From Alphaproteobacteria bacterium (lineage in GTDB: Bacteria; Pseudomonadota; Alphaproteobacteria; UBA6615), in the NCBI GenBank assembly GCA_021774575.1, contig JAJFIX010000045.1, positions 241,045-305,044 of the forward strand: a DNA stretch of 64,000 nucleotides, written 5' to 3'. The position numbers and the translations under genes were made by a program. The notes under the pieces were generated by a model, which saw only the letters and a program-made list of their open reading frames with translations, was not told where the DNA came from and did no database searches. Each line of letters begins with the position of its first letter. Position 1 is the stretch's first letter. Positions 36,069-44,797 of the stretch are shown in pieces.

Positions 36069-36661
36069 TCGCGTCCACTCTCAATCAGTTGAGTTTCCGT
36101 CAAAATCCAGTCGAGGCGTTCGTCCCCATCGTGATGAGGCACAGCGTCAACAAGTTGACCATCATAGCACACACCAACGGCTATTGGCGCAGGTGCGTTC
36201 TGTTTCCGTAAAGCCCGTAAGGCATAGTCGTAATAGCCCGCACCATAGCCAACACGCCAGCCTTTCCTATCAACCGCCAGCAATGGCACGAACAGAAAAT
36301 CCGGCAAGACAATAGACGTTGGCGGATTGGGAATGGGAATCGAAAACCCGCCTTGCGTCAATTTCGTTTCCGGCGTCCAGGCCTGAAAAACCAACCTTTC
36401 CTCATCGGCAATAACCGGCAGCGCCCCTTTAAGGCCCAGCTCCAAGCAAAAATCCATGATCGGTCGCGGGTCAAATTCCGTATTGATCGGCATATACCCG
36501 GAAAAGACTTTGCCCCCCGCCATCGACTGGTTGTGCAAAGACCGGCCGAACAAAGACCGGGCCAACAGATCAGCGGCCTTCTCCCCGGCATGACTGTCAG
36601 CGCCGTGCAAATTTTTTCTGACCGCTCTGGCAGTCACGCGAAGCGCGCTTTTGTTACTCAC
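36065..36661 (-). CDS. fau: 5-formyltetrahydrofolate cyclo-ligase
   Basis: Converts 5-formyl-THF to 5,10-methenyl-THF with ATP, returning stored folate to one-carbon metabolism. 198 residues from GTG 36661 (SNKSALR follows), the usual length. Family motifs: FSGYMPINTEFDPRPIM for folate, and the ATP/Mg loop LAVDRKGWRVGYGAGYYDYAL. The frame runs 31 codons further upstream, but those codons lie in the 6S RNA region and are not protein-like. The zapA-6S RNA-cyclo-ligase order is an old, conserved arrangement. Confidence 0.94.
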   Translation of the reverse strand: MSNKSALRVTARAVRKNLHGADSHAGEKAADLLARSLFGRSLHNQSMAGGKVFSGYMPINTEFDPRPIMDFCLELGLKGALPVIADEERLVFQAWTPETKLTQGGFSIPIPNPPTSIVLPDFLFVPLLAVDRKGWRVGYGAGYYDYALRALRKQNAPAPIAVGVCYDGQLVDAVPHHDGDERLDWILTETQLIESGRE

Positions 36662-36699
36662 ATGACCTGCCTGATTGGAAAAATAGCGGGCGGCGCCGG

Positions 36700-36835
36700 C
36701 ACATCCGTCGGCAAAACAACTCCACCGAGGCCTGCAGTAGCAGGTGGGCGCCATATGCCCGGGACCACGGCCCCAGGCAGGGACAGCTCCCTGGTGAACG
36801 GTAAGGCCCCCGGGAAAATTTTGCTGCCTAACAAA
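36700..36835 (-). ncRNA. ssrS: 6S RNA (SsrS), probable
   Basis: The 200-base gap between zapA and the 5-formyl-THF cyclo-ligase gene is the classic 6S RNA site. The minus strand can form a long interrupted rod. GGCAGCAAAA (36829-36820) pairs with TTGTTTTGCC at the far end, and CCGGG-GCC pairs with GGCCTCGG. An inner hairpin CAGGGA-GCTG-TCCCTG sits near the centre, and unpaired stretches form the expected bubble. 6S RNA binds the sigma-70 RNA polymerase as a promoter mimic in stationary phase. Ends are approximate, judged by eye from the pairing. Confidence 0.72.
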
Positions 36836-36861
36836 ACGGCCAGCGACCGCCCAAATTGATA

Positions 36862-37200
36862 TTAGGTGGGTTCAAGCGACGCTGCAATGCTATCGATGCG
36901 CAGAACCATCGCGTCGAGCAAATCTACGGTCGCCGCGCGTTCCTGGGCGACTTGGATTTGACCTAAGGAGCCGTCGGTGTTCGCTTCGCCCTGATCACGC
37001 CGACTGTCGGCCAATTCGTCGGCGACCAGAATTCCGGCCATGGCAAGCAACGGCATATCGCCAATATTGCCAACGGATTCAACCAGGTCATTGACTTTGC
37101 CATCCAAAAAGGCGGCCAGCTTGACCAGATGCTCCTCCTGCCCGTCCTGACATCCGATATGGTAATCGCGGCCGTGAATATTAACTGAAACCTCACCCAT
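36862..37200 (-). CDS. zapA: Cell division protein ZapA
   Basis: 112 residues; the N-terminus GEVSVNIHGRDYHIGCQDGQ and the stretch LAAFLDGKVNDLVESVGNIG are typical, followed by a coiled-coil C-terminus. ZapA bundles FtsZ filaments at the division ring. It begins one base after the coiled-coil gene stop and lies upstream of 6S RNA. Confidence 0.93.
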   Translation of the reverse strand: MGEVSVNIHGRDYHIGCQDGQEEHLVKLAAFLDGKVNDLVESVGNIGDMPLLAMAGILVADELADSRRDQGEANTDGSLGQIQVAQERAATVDLLDAMVLRIDSIAASLEPT

Positions 37201-37201
37201 A

Positions 37202-37465
37202 TCAGTTCTCCAGAATTGATTTTAACCGACCGATGGTGCCATCGAGCCGGTCGGCAGCGGTATCGGTTTGTGATCGCAAATCATCGTGGCGCGCCCGGGC
37301 CGTCGCAAGGTCCACCGTCAATCGCGCTAGCTCGGCATCGTTGGTGTTGGTGTCGGTGCCTGCTTGGTCGCCAGCTTGCACTCGAGCGGCAACAGCCGTC
37401 TCGAGCCGGTTCAAGGCTATATCCAACCGGTTCTTTGTCTCCAGCAATCTCTGTTCTTCGCTCAT
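37202..37465 (-). CDS. Small coiled-coil protein (DUF4164-like)
   Basis: 87 residues from ATG 37465 (SEEQRLLETK follows); an upstream in-frame start would add 12 residues. Almost the whole protein is heptad-patterned coiled coil (RLDIALNRLETAVAAR, ARLTVDLATARARHDDLRSQ). A small gene of this type next to zapA is common in alphaproteobacteria. The position suggests a division-linked role, but none is established. It diverges from tkt. Confidence 0.8.
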   Translation of the reverse strand: MSEEQRLLETKNRLDIALNRLETAVAARVQAGDQAGTDTNTNDAELARLTVDLATARARHDDLRSQTDTAADRLDGTIGRLKSILEN

Positions 37466-37540
37466 TATTTCTAAGCCCACCCAGTCATTCTTTAGATCCA
37501 CCTACCCGACTTTACGACCAGCACGAAGATATGGTCAACC

Positions 37541-37560
37541 GGGGTCACAGCAGGGGTCAC
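37541..37560. repeat. Direct repeat GGGGTCAC in the tkt upstream region
   Basis: GGGGTCAC occurs at 37541-37548 and again at 37553-37560, a 12-base period, about 120 bases before tkt in the 217-base divergent gap. Possibly a regulator site; nothing else supports it. The rest of this gap shows no gene. Confidence 0.35.
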
Positions 37561-37682
37561 GGTCGCGCGAATTTTAGCGGCAAAATCGAAGATTGACGCC
37601 GGTCCGGCCCGGGGGCATGTTGCGCCACGCCGCCATAGGCGCAGTCTCGCGCGCTCTAGCGCGTATCGAAGGAGCCGAAAGA

Positions 37683-39671
37683 ATGACCGCACAAGCAGAC
37701 CCCAGCCAACGGACCATGGCAAATGCGCTTCGGGCGCTGGCGATGGATGCCGTTCAGGCAGCAAATTCGGGCCATCCCGGCGCGCCGATGGGCATGGCTG
37801 ATTTTGCAACGGAGCTGTTTTCCAAGCATCTGAAATTTGACGCGAGCGACCCTGACTGGCCGGATCGTGACCGGTTCGTGCTCTCAGCCGGTCATGCGTC
37901 GATGCTTTTATATGGACTGCTGCATTTAACCGGTTACGCCGACTTCACCCTGGATCAGATCAAAAATTTTCGCCAGCTCGGCAGTTTGACCGCCGGTCAT
38001 CCAGAATATGGCCACGGCAAAGGTATCGAGACGACGACCGGCCCCCTGGGCCAAGGTATCGCCAACGGCGTCGGCATGGCTCTTGCCGAGCGTCTGCAGG
38101 CGGCCCGGTTCGGCACCGATTTAGTCGACCATTTCACCTATGTGTTTGCCGGTGACGGCTGCCTCATGGAAGGCATTAGTCAGGAAGCGATTTCGCTGGC
38201 CGGGCATCTGAAACTGGCCAAATTGATTATTCTCTTCGACGATAACGGCATCTCAATCGATGGGGCCACCTCCCTGACCACCTCCGACGATCAGTTGGCT
38301 CGGTTTAAAGCGTCGGGCTGGGATGTCGTTGCCATCGACGGCCACGACCCGGCAGCGATTGATGCGGCGATCACCAACGCCAAGAAAACAGATCGCCCCA
38401 GTTTAATCGCGGCAAAAACAGTGATTGGTTTTGGCTCACCGAACAAAGGCGGCACGTCGGGTGTCCATGGTGCCCCCTTGGGACCCGAGGAAATCGCCCT
38501 GGTTCGTGACGAGCTCAACTGGCCCCACGCCCCGTTTGAAATTCCCGACGATATCCAAAACGCCTGGGCTGAAGTCGGCCGGCGCGGTGCGGACGAGCGG
38601 GCGGCCTGGCAAAACCGGCTGCAAAGCAGCGATAAACGTCAAGACTTCGAGGACGCCTTAAATGGCGTTGTCCCAGCGACCCTAGATGAGGCGATCCTCG
38701 CCTATAAAAAAGAGCAAGATAGTGAACGCAAACCGGTTGCCAGCCGGAAGGCCAGTCAGCAGGTGCTCGAACTGATGACCGAAGCCATGCCGGCACTGCT
38801 CGGTGGCTCGGCGGACCTCACCGGGTCGAATAATACAAAGACTGCAGCGACATCGCCTGTCGGCCCAACGGATTTTTCCGGTCGTTATATATATTACGGT
38901 GTGCGCGAACACGCGATGGCGGCGATCATGAACGGTTTATTCCTGCATCGCGGTTTTGTTCCCTATGGCGGAACGTTTTTGACCTTTACCGATTATTGTC
39001 GGGGCGCTATTCGCTTGTCGGCACTGATGGGCCTAAATGTCATCTATGTTATGACTCATGACTCGATTGGCCTTGGCGAAGACGGCCCAACCCATCAACC
39101 GGTCGAACATCTGGCGAGCCTGCGCGCCATCCCCGGATTGACCGTTTTCCGTCCCGCCGACGCGATTGAAACGGCCGAGTGCTGGCAACATGCGGTGCAT
39201 GGAGACGGTCCGTCGGTGTTGGCTTTGACCCGGCAAAACCTAGCAACGCTACGCCAAGACGTCGGGACCGAAAACCTATCATCGTGGGGCGCCTATATAT
39301 TGGCCCAGTCAGACGGGCCGCGCGAAGCGACAATTCTGGCCACCGGCTCGGAAGTTGCCCTGGCCTTGGAAGCGCGCGAGGCGTTAGCGGAAAAAGGCAT
39401 TAATGTCGCCGTTGTCTCAATGCCGTCCTGGGAACTTTTCGACACCCAAGCGCCCGGCTATCGCGACGAAGTTTTAGGTGATGCCCCACGGGTCGCGGTC
39501 GAGGCTGGGGTCCCGTTCGGCTGGGCCCGCTATACCGGCGACGAACGCCTGGTCGTTGGAATGCCCGGCTTCGGTGCCTCGGCCCCAGCCCCGGAACTCT
39601 ACCAACATTTTGGCATTACGGCCTCGGCGGTTGCCGACCGCGTCGAAACGGCGATTGCCGAGAATAGCTAA
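37683..39671 (+). CDS. tkt: Transketolase
   Basis: Thiamine-diphosphate enzyme of the pentose phosphate pathway moving two-carbon units between sugar phosphates; 662 residues. ThDP-binding GDGCLMEGISQEAISLAGH with the following Mg-binding DDNGISIDG, the N-terminal NSGHPGAPMG, and the pyrimidine-domain FTDYCRGAIRLSAL and THDSIGLGEDGPTHQPVEH are all present. ATG 37683 follows GGAGCC; an upstream open stretch was not used. It is followed after 65 bases by gap. Confidence 0.97.
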   Translation: MTAQADPSQRTMANALRALAMDAVQAANSGHPGAPMGMADFATELFSKHLKFDASDPDWPDRDRFVLSAGHASMLLYGLLHLTGYADFTLDQIKNFRQLGSLTAGHPEYGHGKGIETTTGPLGQGIANGVGMALAERLQAARFGTDLVDHFTYVFAGDGCLMEGISQEAISLAGHLKLAKLIILFDDNGISIDGATSLTTSDDQLARFKASGWDVVAIDGHDPAAIDAAITNAKKTDRPSLIAAKTVIGFGSPNKGGTSGVHGAPLGPEEIALVRDELNWPHAPFEIPDDIQNAWAEVGRRGADERAAWQNRLQSSDKRQDFEDALNGVVPATLDEAILAYKKEQDSERKPVASRKASQQVLELMTEAMPALLGGSADLTGSNNTKTAATSPVGPTDFSGRYIYYGVREHAMAAIMNGLFLHRGFVPYGGTFLTFTDYCRGAIRLSALMGLNVIYVMTHDSIGLGEDGPTHQPVEHLASLRAIPGLTVFRPADAIETAECWQHAVHGDGPSVLALTRQNLATLRQDVGTENLSSWGAYILAQSDGPREATILATGSEVALALEAREALAEKGINVAVVSMPSWELFDTQAPGYRDEVLGDAPRVAVEAGVPFGWARYTGDERLVVGMPGFGASAPAPELYQHFGITASAVADRVETAIAENS

Positions 39672-39736
39672 AAGTGTTGCGCCATATAGACCTGTCGCCT
39701 AAATAACCCAACGGTATTCAGTTCACGGAGGAAAAA

Positions 39737-40759
39737 ATGGTGGTGCGTGTAGCAATAAATGGTTTTGGCAGAATAGGACGTCTGACTCTCAGAGCAGCGT
39801 TTGAGGCCGGACGGCGCGATATTAAATTTGTCGCCATTAACGATCTCGGCTCGGTCGATGCCAATGCCCATTTGCTGAAATATGACAGTGTCCACGGGCC
39901 ATTTCCCGGCAAGATTAAATCCGGCAAAGATTGGATCGACCTTGGTACGAAGCCCGGTGGCGGCCGCATCAAAATCCTCTCTGAGCGCGATCCGGCGAAA
40001 TTGCCGTGGAAAGAACTCGGTATCGACGTGGTTATCGAGGCAACCGGAATTTTCACCAAGCGCGAGGACGCGGCAAAGCATATTGAGGCTGGCGCAAAGC
40101 GAGTTTTGATCTCGGCCCCGGCGACCGGCGCTGATATCACAGTGGTCTATGGCGTCAACGATACAAAGTTGCGCAAATCTCATAAGGTCGTTTCCAACGC
40201 CTCTTGCACCACCAATTGCCTGGTGCCGGTTGCCGCCGTTCTCGACAAAGAAGTCGGTATCAAGCACGGCTTTATGACCACTGTTCATTCTTATACTGGC
40301 GATCAGGCGGTCGTTGATACACTGCACAAGGATCTCCACCGGGCCCGTGGTGCCGCGACGTCGATGATCCCGACCTCGACCGGTGCAGCCAAAGCTGTCG
40401 GGCTGGTATTGCCCAACCTTGCCGGCAAGATCGACGGTACGGCGATACGCGTGCCGACCCCGAACGTCTCGATGATCGACCTGGTCTTTGAGGCAGGCAA
40501 AAAGACCGACGTCGATGCGATCAATGGCGCCATTAAGAAGGCGGCGGCCAAAGGGCCGATGAAAGGGATCCTCACGGTCAACGACGAACCCCTCGTTTCC
40601 ACTGATTTTAATCATAACCCTTCGAGCTCGACCTTCGACCTCACCCAGACCCAGGTGACCGATGGCAAGTTGGTGCGCGTATTGAGCTGGTACGATAACG
40701 AATGGGGCTTTTCATCGCGGCTCAGCGATACCGCTGTGGCGATGGGCAAGCTGGGCTAA
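39737..40759 (+). CDS. gap: Glyceraldehyde-3-phosphate dehydrogenase
   Basis: 340 residues; N-terminal NAD site VRVAINGFGRIGRL, catalytic Cys in SNASCTTNCL, the nearby catalytic His region VHSYTGDQ, and the C-terminal SWYDNEWGFSSRL. It works in glycolysis and gluconeogenesis and also receives the glyceraldehyde-3-phosphate made by DeoC and transketolase. GGAGG precedes the ATG. Many relatives have pgk next; here a short unknown gene and thiE follow instead. Confidence 0.98.
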   Translation: MVVRVAINGFGRIGRLTLRAAFEAGRRDIKFVAINDLGSVDANAHLLKYDSVHGPFPGKIKSGKDWIDLGTKPGGGRIKILSERDPAKLPWKELGIDVVIEATGIFTKREDAAKHIEAGAKRVLISAPATGADITVVYGVNDTKLRKSHKVVSNASCTTNCLVPVAAVLDKEVGIKHGFMTTVHSYTGDQAVVDTLHKDLHRARGAATSMIPTSTGAAKAVGLVLPNLAGKIDGTAIRVPTPNVSMIDLVFEAGKKTDVDAINGAIKKAAAKGPMKGILTVNDEPLVSTDFNHNPSSSTFDLTQTQVTDGKLVRVLSWYDNEWGFSSRLSDTAVAMGKLG

Positions 40760-40820
40760 TCACCTGCCCAGGCCCGGCCAACAGAAAAACGATATCGTTC
40801 CGGCCAGCCGGGCCATCATT

Positions 40821-41210
40821 GTGCACGAACCGGCCCATATTCGCGCCGCGCTCGACGCCGCAGCGGCGCTTGGCCACGATGAACTCATCGTGTCGAGCGC
40901 GCCTGGCGCGGCGGGATATGCCGGGCCACAATGGTTTAAAAATGTGATTGACGATGCCGCCAAGGATCACCCCGACATCGGTCTGTACGCAATTCTTGAT
41001 TGCGGCGACCGGCCCGGCGACGCCTTGACGGCATTGCGTCTCGGCGTGACGGATATTTCTCTCACCGGGAAGGCCAGCAACAAGGTGGCGGCGATTGCAA
41101 AGAAATTGAAGGCGCGACTACACAAGCCTGCGCACGGCGCTAGCCTCGACCTTATTGGGGTCGGCGATCCGCAATCAAATTGCGAAACCTGGCTGAGGAA
41201 ACGATTATGA
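40821..41210 (+). CDS. Conserved-looking hypothetical protein between gap and thiE
   Basis: 129 residues from GTG 40821. In-frame reading continues upstream without an ATG, so the start is uncertain and may be earlier. The pattern alternates short beta and helical segments ([64 protein letters not shown]), suggestive of part of an alpha/beta barrel. It is not a piece of phosphoglycerate kinase or aldolase as far as I can see. The stop overlaps the thiE start (ATGA), so the two are coupled. Function unknown. Confidence 0.7.
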   Translation: MHEPAHIRAALDAAAALGHDELIVSSAPGAAGYAGPQWFKNVIDDAAKDHPDIGLYAILDCGDRPGDALTALRLGVTDISLTGKASNKVAAIAKKLKARLHKPAHGASLDLIGVGDPQSNCETWLRKRL

Positions 41211-41869
41211 GTGAATGCCGTCTCTATCTCGTTTCGCCGCCGTCAATCGATCCCGACCAGTTCGCGCCACGCCTAAAAGAGGCGCTGGAAGGCGGCGACG
41301 TCGCCTGTTTTCAACTGCGCCTGAAAGACGCTGACGACGCGACCATCGTCCGGGCCGTAAATACCCTGATGCCGATTGCCCGCGAGCACGATGTCGCTTT
41401 CCTGCTAAATGACCGACCCGACTTGGCGGCAGAACTCGGTTGCGACGGAACCCATGTCGGCCAGGAAGATATGTCGCTGGATGACGCAAGAAAAGTGGTC
41501 GGCGCCCAAGCCATCGTCGGCGTGACATGTCATGACTCACGTCACCTTGCCATGGAAGCGGCGGCGGCGGGGGCTGATTACATCGCGTTTGGTGCTTTTT
41601 TCCCGACCACCACGAAGGAGGCAAAAACCGTCGCCGAGCCGGAGATATTGGGCTGGTGGCAGGATTTTATCGAGGTTCCCTGCGTGGCGATCGGCGGCAT
41701 CACAACAAAAAATTGTCGTGAGTTAGTCGGAGCCGGCGCAGATTTTCTCGCAGTCTCTTCCGGGGTCTGGGAACATGAAGAGGGACCCAAGGCAGCCGTT
41801 GCTTCATTCAATACCATATTCAACACCATAAACAACGACGTGCACGTTGCACCCGGGCCCGGAAGTTGA
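41207..41869 (+). CDS. thiE: Thiamine-phosphate synthase
   Basis: Couples HMP pyrophosphate and thiazole phosphate to thiamine phosphate; 220 residues from ATG 41207. TIM-barrel motifs: [38 protein letters not shown] (recognised by NDR and DGTHVGQ), VGVTCHDS and [11 protein letters not shown], then GGITTKN. It overlaps the preceding gene by 4 bases, with GAGGA upstream. A short variant of the family is also used without the other thi genes; no thi operon or TPP riboswitch is present here. Confidence 0.93.
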   Translation: MSECRLYLVSPPSIDPDQFAPRLKEALEGGDVACFQLRLKDADDATIVRAVNTLMPIAREHDVAFLLNDRPDLAAELGCDGTHVGQEDMSLDDARKVVGAQAIVGVTCHDSRHLAMEAAAAGADYIAFGAFFPTTTKEAKTVAEPEILGWWQDFIEVPCVAIGGITTKNCRELVGAGADFLAVSSGVWEHEEGPKAAVASFNTIFNTINNDVHVAPGPGS

Positions 41870-41886
41870 TAGATAGCATCTCGCTC

Positions 41887-41910
41887 CGCCCGCCCCCGGG
41901 CGTATTATTT
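41887..41910 (+). terminator. Probable terminator after thiE
   Basis: Perfect 6-base stem CGCCCG (41887-41892) and CGGGCG (41897-41902) with a CCCC loop, followed by TATTATTT. It lies 17 bases after the thiE stop and 27 bases before efp, so efp may have its own promoter. Confidence 0.5.
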
Positions 41911-41936
41911 AGAGCGCAGCTAACCGGAAGGCATAA

Positions 41937-42506
41937 ATGAAAATCGACGGCAACGAAATCCGCCCCGGCAATGTAATTGAACATCAAAACCGGCTCTGGC
42001 GGGCGGTCAAAACCCAACACGTCAAACCCGGTAAGGGCGGCGCGTTTCTTCAGGTCGAATTGAAGGAAATTCGCGACGGCACCAAGCTCAATGAACGCTT
42101 TCGCTCGTCTGAAACCGTTGAGCGCGTGCGCCTGGATCAAAAAGAATATCAATTTCTCTTTGCCGATGGTGACGAATATACGTTTATGGATCAAGAAAGC
42201 TACGAGCAGATTTCGGTCAATGGAAACATGATCGGCGAAGACCAAATTCCGTTTCTACAAGATGGCATGATGGTCGAAATTGAAAGTTATGAAGACAGGC
42301 CCATTGGCGTCTCGTTGCCCGAACGTGTGACCCTTGTGGTGACGGAAGCTGACGCCGTGGTCAAGGGACAGACCGCCTCGTCTTCCTATAAGCCGGCGGT
42401 CATGGATAACGGGGTCAGGGTCCTTGTCCCCCCCCATATTGAAGCCGGAACCCGCATCGTCGTGACCACGGCCGATGTCACCTATGTCGAGCGCGCGAAA
42501 GACTAA
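41937..42506 (+). CDS. efp: Elongation factor P
   Basis: 189 residues in three beta-barrel domains. The modified-lysine loop is [13 protein letters not shown], where the lysine after PG is normally extended by beta-lysine. EF-P binds next to the peptidyl site and relieves stalls at polyproline. The N-terminus [20 protein letters not shown] is typical. It is followed by suhB 3 bases later, a common alphaproteobacterial pair. Confidence 0.98.
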   Translation: MKIDGNEIRPGNVIEHQNRLWRAVKTQHVKPGKGGAFLQVELKEIRDGTKLNERFRSSETVERVRLDQKEYQFLFADGDEYTFMDQESYEQISVNGNMIGEDQIPFLQDGMMVEIESYEDRPIGVSLPERVTLVVTEADAVVKGQTASSSYKPAVMDNGVRVLVPPHIEAGTRIVVTTADVTYVERAKD

Positions 42507-42509
42507 AAA

Positions 42510-43304
42510 GTGATCAGACCTCCTCTTATCAATGTTATGGACCGTGCGGCGCGCAAGGCGAGCCGCTCCTTGACCCGAGATTTCGGCGAAGTCGAGCAAT
42601 TGCAGGTCAGCCGCAAGGGCGCGGCCGATTTTGTTACCGCCGCCGATTTAAAAGCCGAGAAAACGCTGTTTAAAGAATTGACCGGGGCGATGCCGGCCTA
42701 TGGATTTTTGGGTGAAGAAGGCGGCAAGCTGAAAGACGGTGACGGCGAAGCACGTTGGATCGTCGACCCGCTCGACGGAACCACGAATTTTCTACACGGC
42801 ATTCCGCATTTTGCAATTTCCATCGCCGTCGAACGTCAAGGCACCATCGTTTCCAGCATTGTTTATAATCCCCTGACTGACGATCTCTATTGGGCGGAAC
42901 GAAATAACGGCGCTTATCTCAATGACCGCCGCTTACGTGTTTCCGGCCGCGCCAATATGGCCGACTCGGTCATTGCCACCGGCATACCGTTTAAAGGTCA
43001 CGGTAAATCCGACCAATATATCAAAGAACTTATTTCGATCATGGGCGAGGTTGCGGGCATTCGCCGTTTCGGCTCGGCCGCACTAGATCTCGCCTTTGTT
43101 GCTTCGGGCCGCTATGAGGGCTTCTGGGAGCGGGGGTTGGGCCCCTGGGACATCGCCGCCGGCCTATTGTTAGTCCGCGAGGCGGGCGGATTTGTCAGCG
43201 ATCTCGACGGAGGTCAGAAAATGATGGAAACCGGCGATGTGCTCGCCGCCAATGGTGAACTACACGGCGGATTATTAAAACGGCTCAAAAAGGTGAACGC
43301 GTAA
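42510..43304 (+). CDS. suhB: Inositol-1-monophosphatase SuhB
   Basis: 264 residues, starting at GTG 42510. Motifs: FLGEEGG, WIVDPLDGTTNFLHGIPHFA with the metal acidic residues, and GLGPWDIAAGLLLVREAGG. SuhB also takes part in transcription antitermination at rRNA genes in E. coli. It ends in a 20-base overlap with the convergent recX gene. Confidence 0.95.
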   Translation: MIRPPLINVMDRAARKASRSLTRDFGEVEQLQVSRKGAADFVTAADLKAEKTLFKELTGAMPAYGFLGEEGGKLKDGDGEARWIVDPLDGTTNFLHGIPHFAISIAVERQGTIVSSIVYNPLTDDLYWAERNNGAYLNDRRLRVSGRANMADSVIATGIPFKGHGKSDQYIKELISIMGEVAGIRRFGSAALDLAFVASGRYEGFWERGLGPWDIAAGLLLVREAGGFVSDLDGGQKMMETGDVLAANGELHGGLLKRLKKVNA

Positions 43305-43872
43305 CCTCCTCAAGCTCCGTCAAATCATCGGCATCGATGACTTTTAGTGCGATATCAATGGAAAACCCGGTCCGGGCCAAGGCGGCGATATCTTTGTCTC
43401 TGCGTTCGACTCGTTTTGCGCTCTCCCTATAAGGGCCGAGCCGCCGACGTTTTGCGTAGCGTAGCGCCGCATGGAGATCGAGGTCTCGATCAGTGCCAAT
43501 CTCTTCTTCGAGGGCGCGAAAGGACGCCGCAATCGTCGCCCCATCAACACCCTTTTGTGCCAGATAGGCGGCTATTTTGCGGCGCGAGGCACCACCGCGA
43601 TACAAACTGCGGGTTCGAGACTCGGCATAAGCGCCATCGTCGAGAAACCCGGCGGTTTCCAGTTTTTCAACGACGATATCAATCATTTCGGTAGCTGTTG
43701 CCCGATCGATTGGATGATGGCGGCCAACTTTCTCGGCCCGACGCGCCAGGACGCGCTTTAAATTGCTGGTCGAGCTGGCGTAACGCGATAAATACCAGAG
43801 ACCATATGATTGCAAACGTTCAAGACTGATCGGTTTGGGTATACGCGCGGCCTTGCGTCCTTGTGCCGCCAT
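43285..43872 (-). CDS. recX: Recombination regulator RecX
   Basis: 195 residues, all helical three-helix repeats. Family pattern: YLSRYASSTSNLKRVLARR, LETAGFLDDGAYAESRTRSLYRGGASRRKIAAYLAQKGV (recognised by FLDD-x-x-YAES) and further repeats. RecX caps RecA filaments and limits recombination and SOS. It stands alone, away from recA, and converges with suhB. Confidence 0.92.
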   Translation of the reverse strand: MAAQGRKAARIPKPISLERLQSYGLWYLSRYASSTSNLKRVLARRAEKVGRHHPIDRATATEMIDIVVEKLETAGFLDDGAYAESRTRSLYRGGASRRKIAAYLAQKGVDGATIAASFRALEEEIGTDRDLDLHAALRYAKRRRLGPYRESAKRVERRDKDIAALARTGFSIDIALKVIDADDLTELEEVTRSPF

Positions 43873-43933
43873 CCTTAAGTTCCCTTTTTCTCTGGTATCA
43901 TGAACATACCGGGACGATATATTGGAGAGTCAT

Positions 43934-44797
43934 ATGACGGACCTTGTGACCGGCACAAGCGAGGCGGAAACGACGAGAGGTAAGACCTTGCCCAACATTA
44001 CAGTGCGTTCCTTCGGCGTCTGTAACTGGCGCGGGTTACACACGCTTTATTCGAAGGAAGTGAAGCGTTTCATGAAGGTCTTCACCCAGACAATTATGGC
44101 GCCGGTGGTCACAACATTATTGTTTTACACCATTTTTACCATCGCGCTGGGCGGGGTAAGAGGACCGCGCATGGTCGGCGATGTGCCCTTTGCAGCCTTT
44201 CTGGCGCCGGGGCTGATCATGATGGCGATCATTCAAAACGCTTTCGCCAACACCTCATCCTCGTTGATGATTTCCAAAATCCAAGGCAATGTCATCGACG
44301 TTCTGATGCCGCCGATGGGACCGTTGGAGCTCACGCTGGGCTTTGCCGGTGGCGGCATGACACGCGGCGTTATTGTTGGCTTGGCGGCAGGCATTTTCAT
44401 GATTTTCATGGTACCGATCGATCCGATGGGGCTGCATAATATCGGCCTCATCTTCTATCACGCCGCCGCCGCGTCGCTGATGCTTGCGCTACTTGGCATG
44501 ATCGGCGGCATTTGGGCCGACAAATTTGACCATATGGCGGCGATTACCAATTTTGTCATTATGCCGCTCTCCTTTCTCTCTGGAACCTTCTATTCAACCC
44601 AGCGCTTGCCTGAAATTTGGCAAATTGTTGCCCATTTCAATCCGTTCTTCTATCTGATCGACGGGTTTCGCAACGGCTTTATCGGCAGCGCAGACGCCAA
44701 TCCACTCTTCGGCATGGCGGTTGTCGCCGGGGTCAATATTGTGCTGCTCGGTATCGTCTATCGCATGTTTGCGACGGGCTATAAATTAAAAGCATGA
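43934..44797 (+). CDS. ABC-2 type transporter permease (first of a paralogous pair)
   Basis: 287 residues, six predicted membrane segments, ABC-2 family (YadH-like). Family features: TIMAPVVTTLLFYTIFTIA and FAAFLAPGLIMMAIIQNAF, then GIWADKFDHMAA, FLSGTFYSTQRLPEIWQ and FNPFFYLIDGFRNGFIG. ATG 43934 was chosen because GGAGAG precedes it; a TTG at 43922 is in frame. Its stop overlaps the next permease start by 4 bases (ATGA). No ATP-binding subunit is encoded next to either permease, which is unusual for this class. Substrate unknown; relatives export lipids, polysaccharides or drugs. Confidence 0.92.
   Translation: MTDLVTGTSEAETTRGKTLPNITVRSFGVCNWRGLHTLYSKEVKRFMKVFTQTIMAPVVTTLLFYTIFTIALGGVRGPRMVGDVPFAAFLAPGLIMMAIIQNAFANTSSSLMISKIQGNVIDVLMPPMGPLELTLGFAGGGMTRGVIVGLAAGIFMIFMVPIDPMGLHNIGLIFYHAAAASLMLALLGMIGGIWADKFDHMAAITNFVIMPLSFLSGTFYSTQRLPEIWQIVAHFNPFFYLIDGFRNGFIGSADANPLFGMAVVAGVNIVLLGIVYRMFATGYKLKA

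Noticed and set aside
40821..41210. A decayed pgk or fba remnant
   Set aside because: No phosphoglycerate kinase or aldolase motif is present, and the frame is intact and coupled to thiE.
41870..41936. TPP riboswitch for thiE
   Set aside because: It would need to precede thiE; the upstream region is coding and none of the THI-box sequences is seen.
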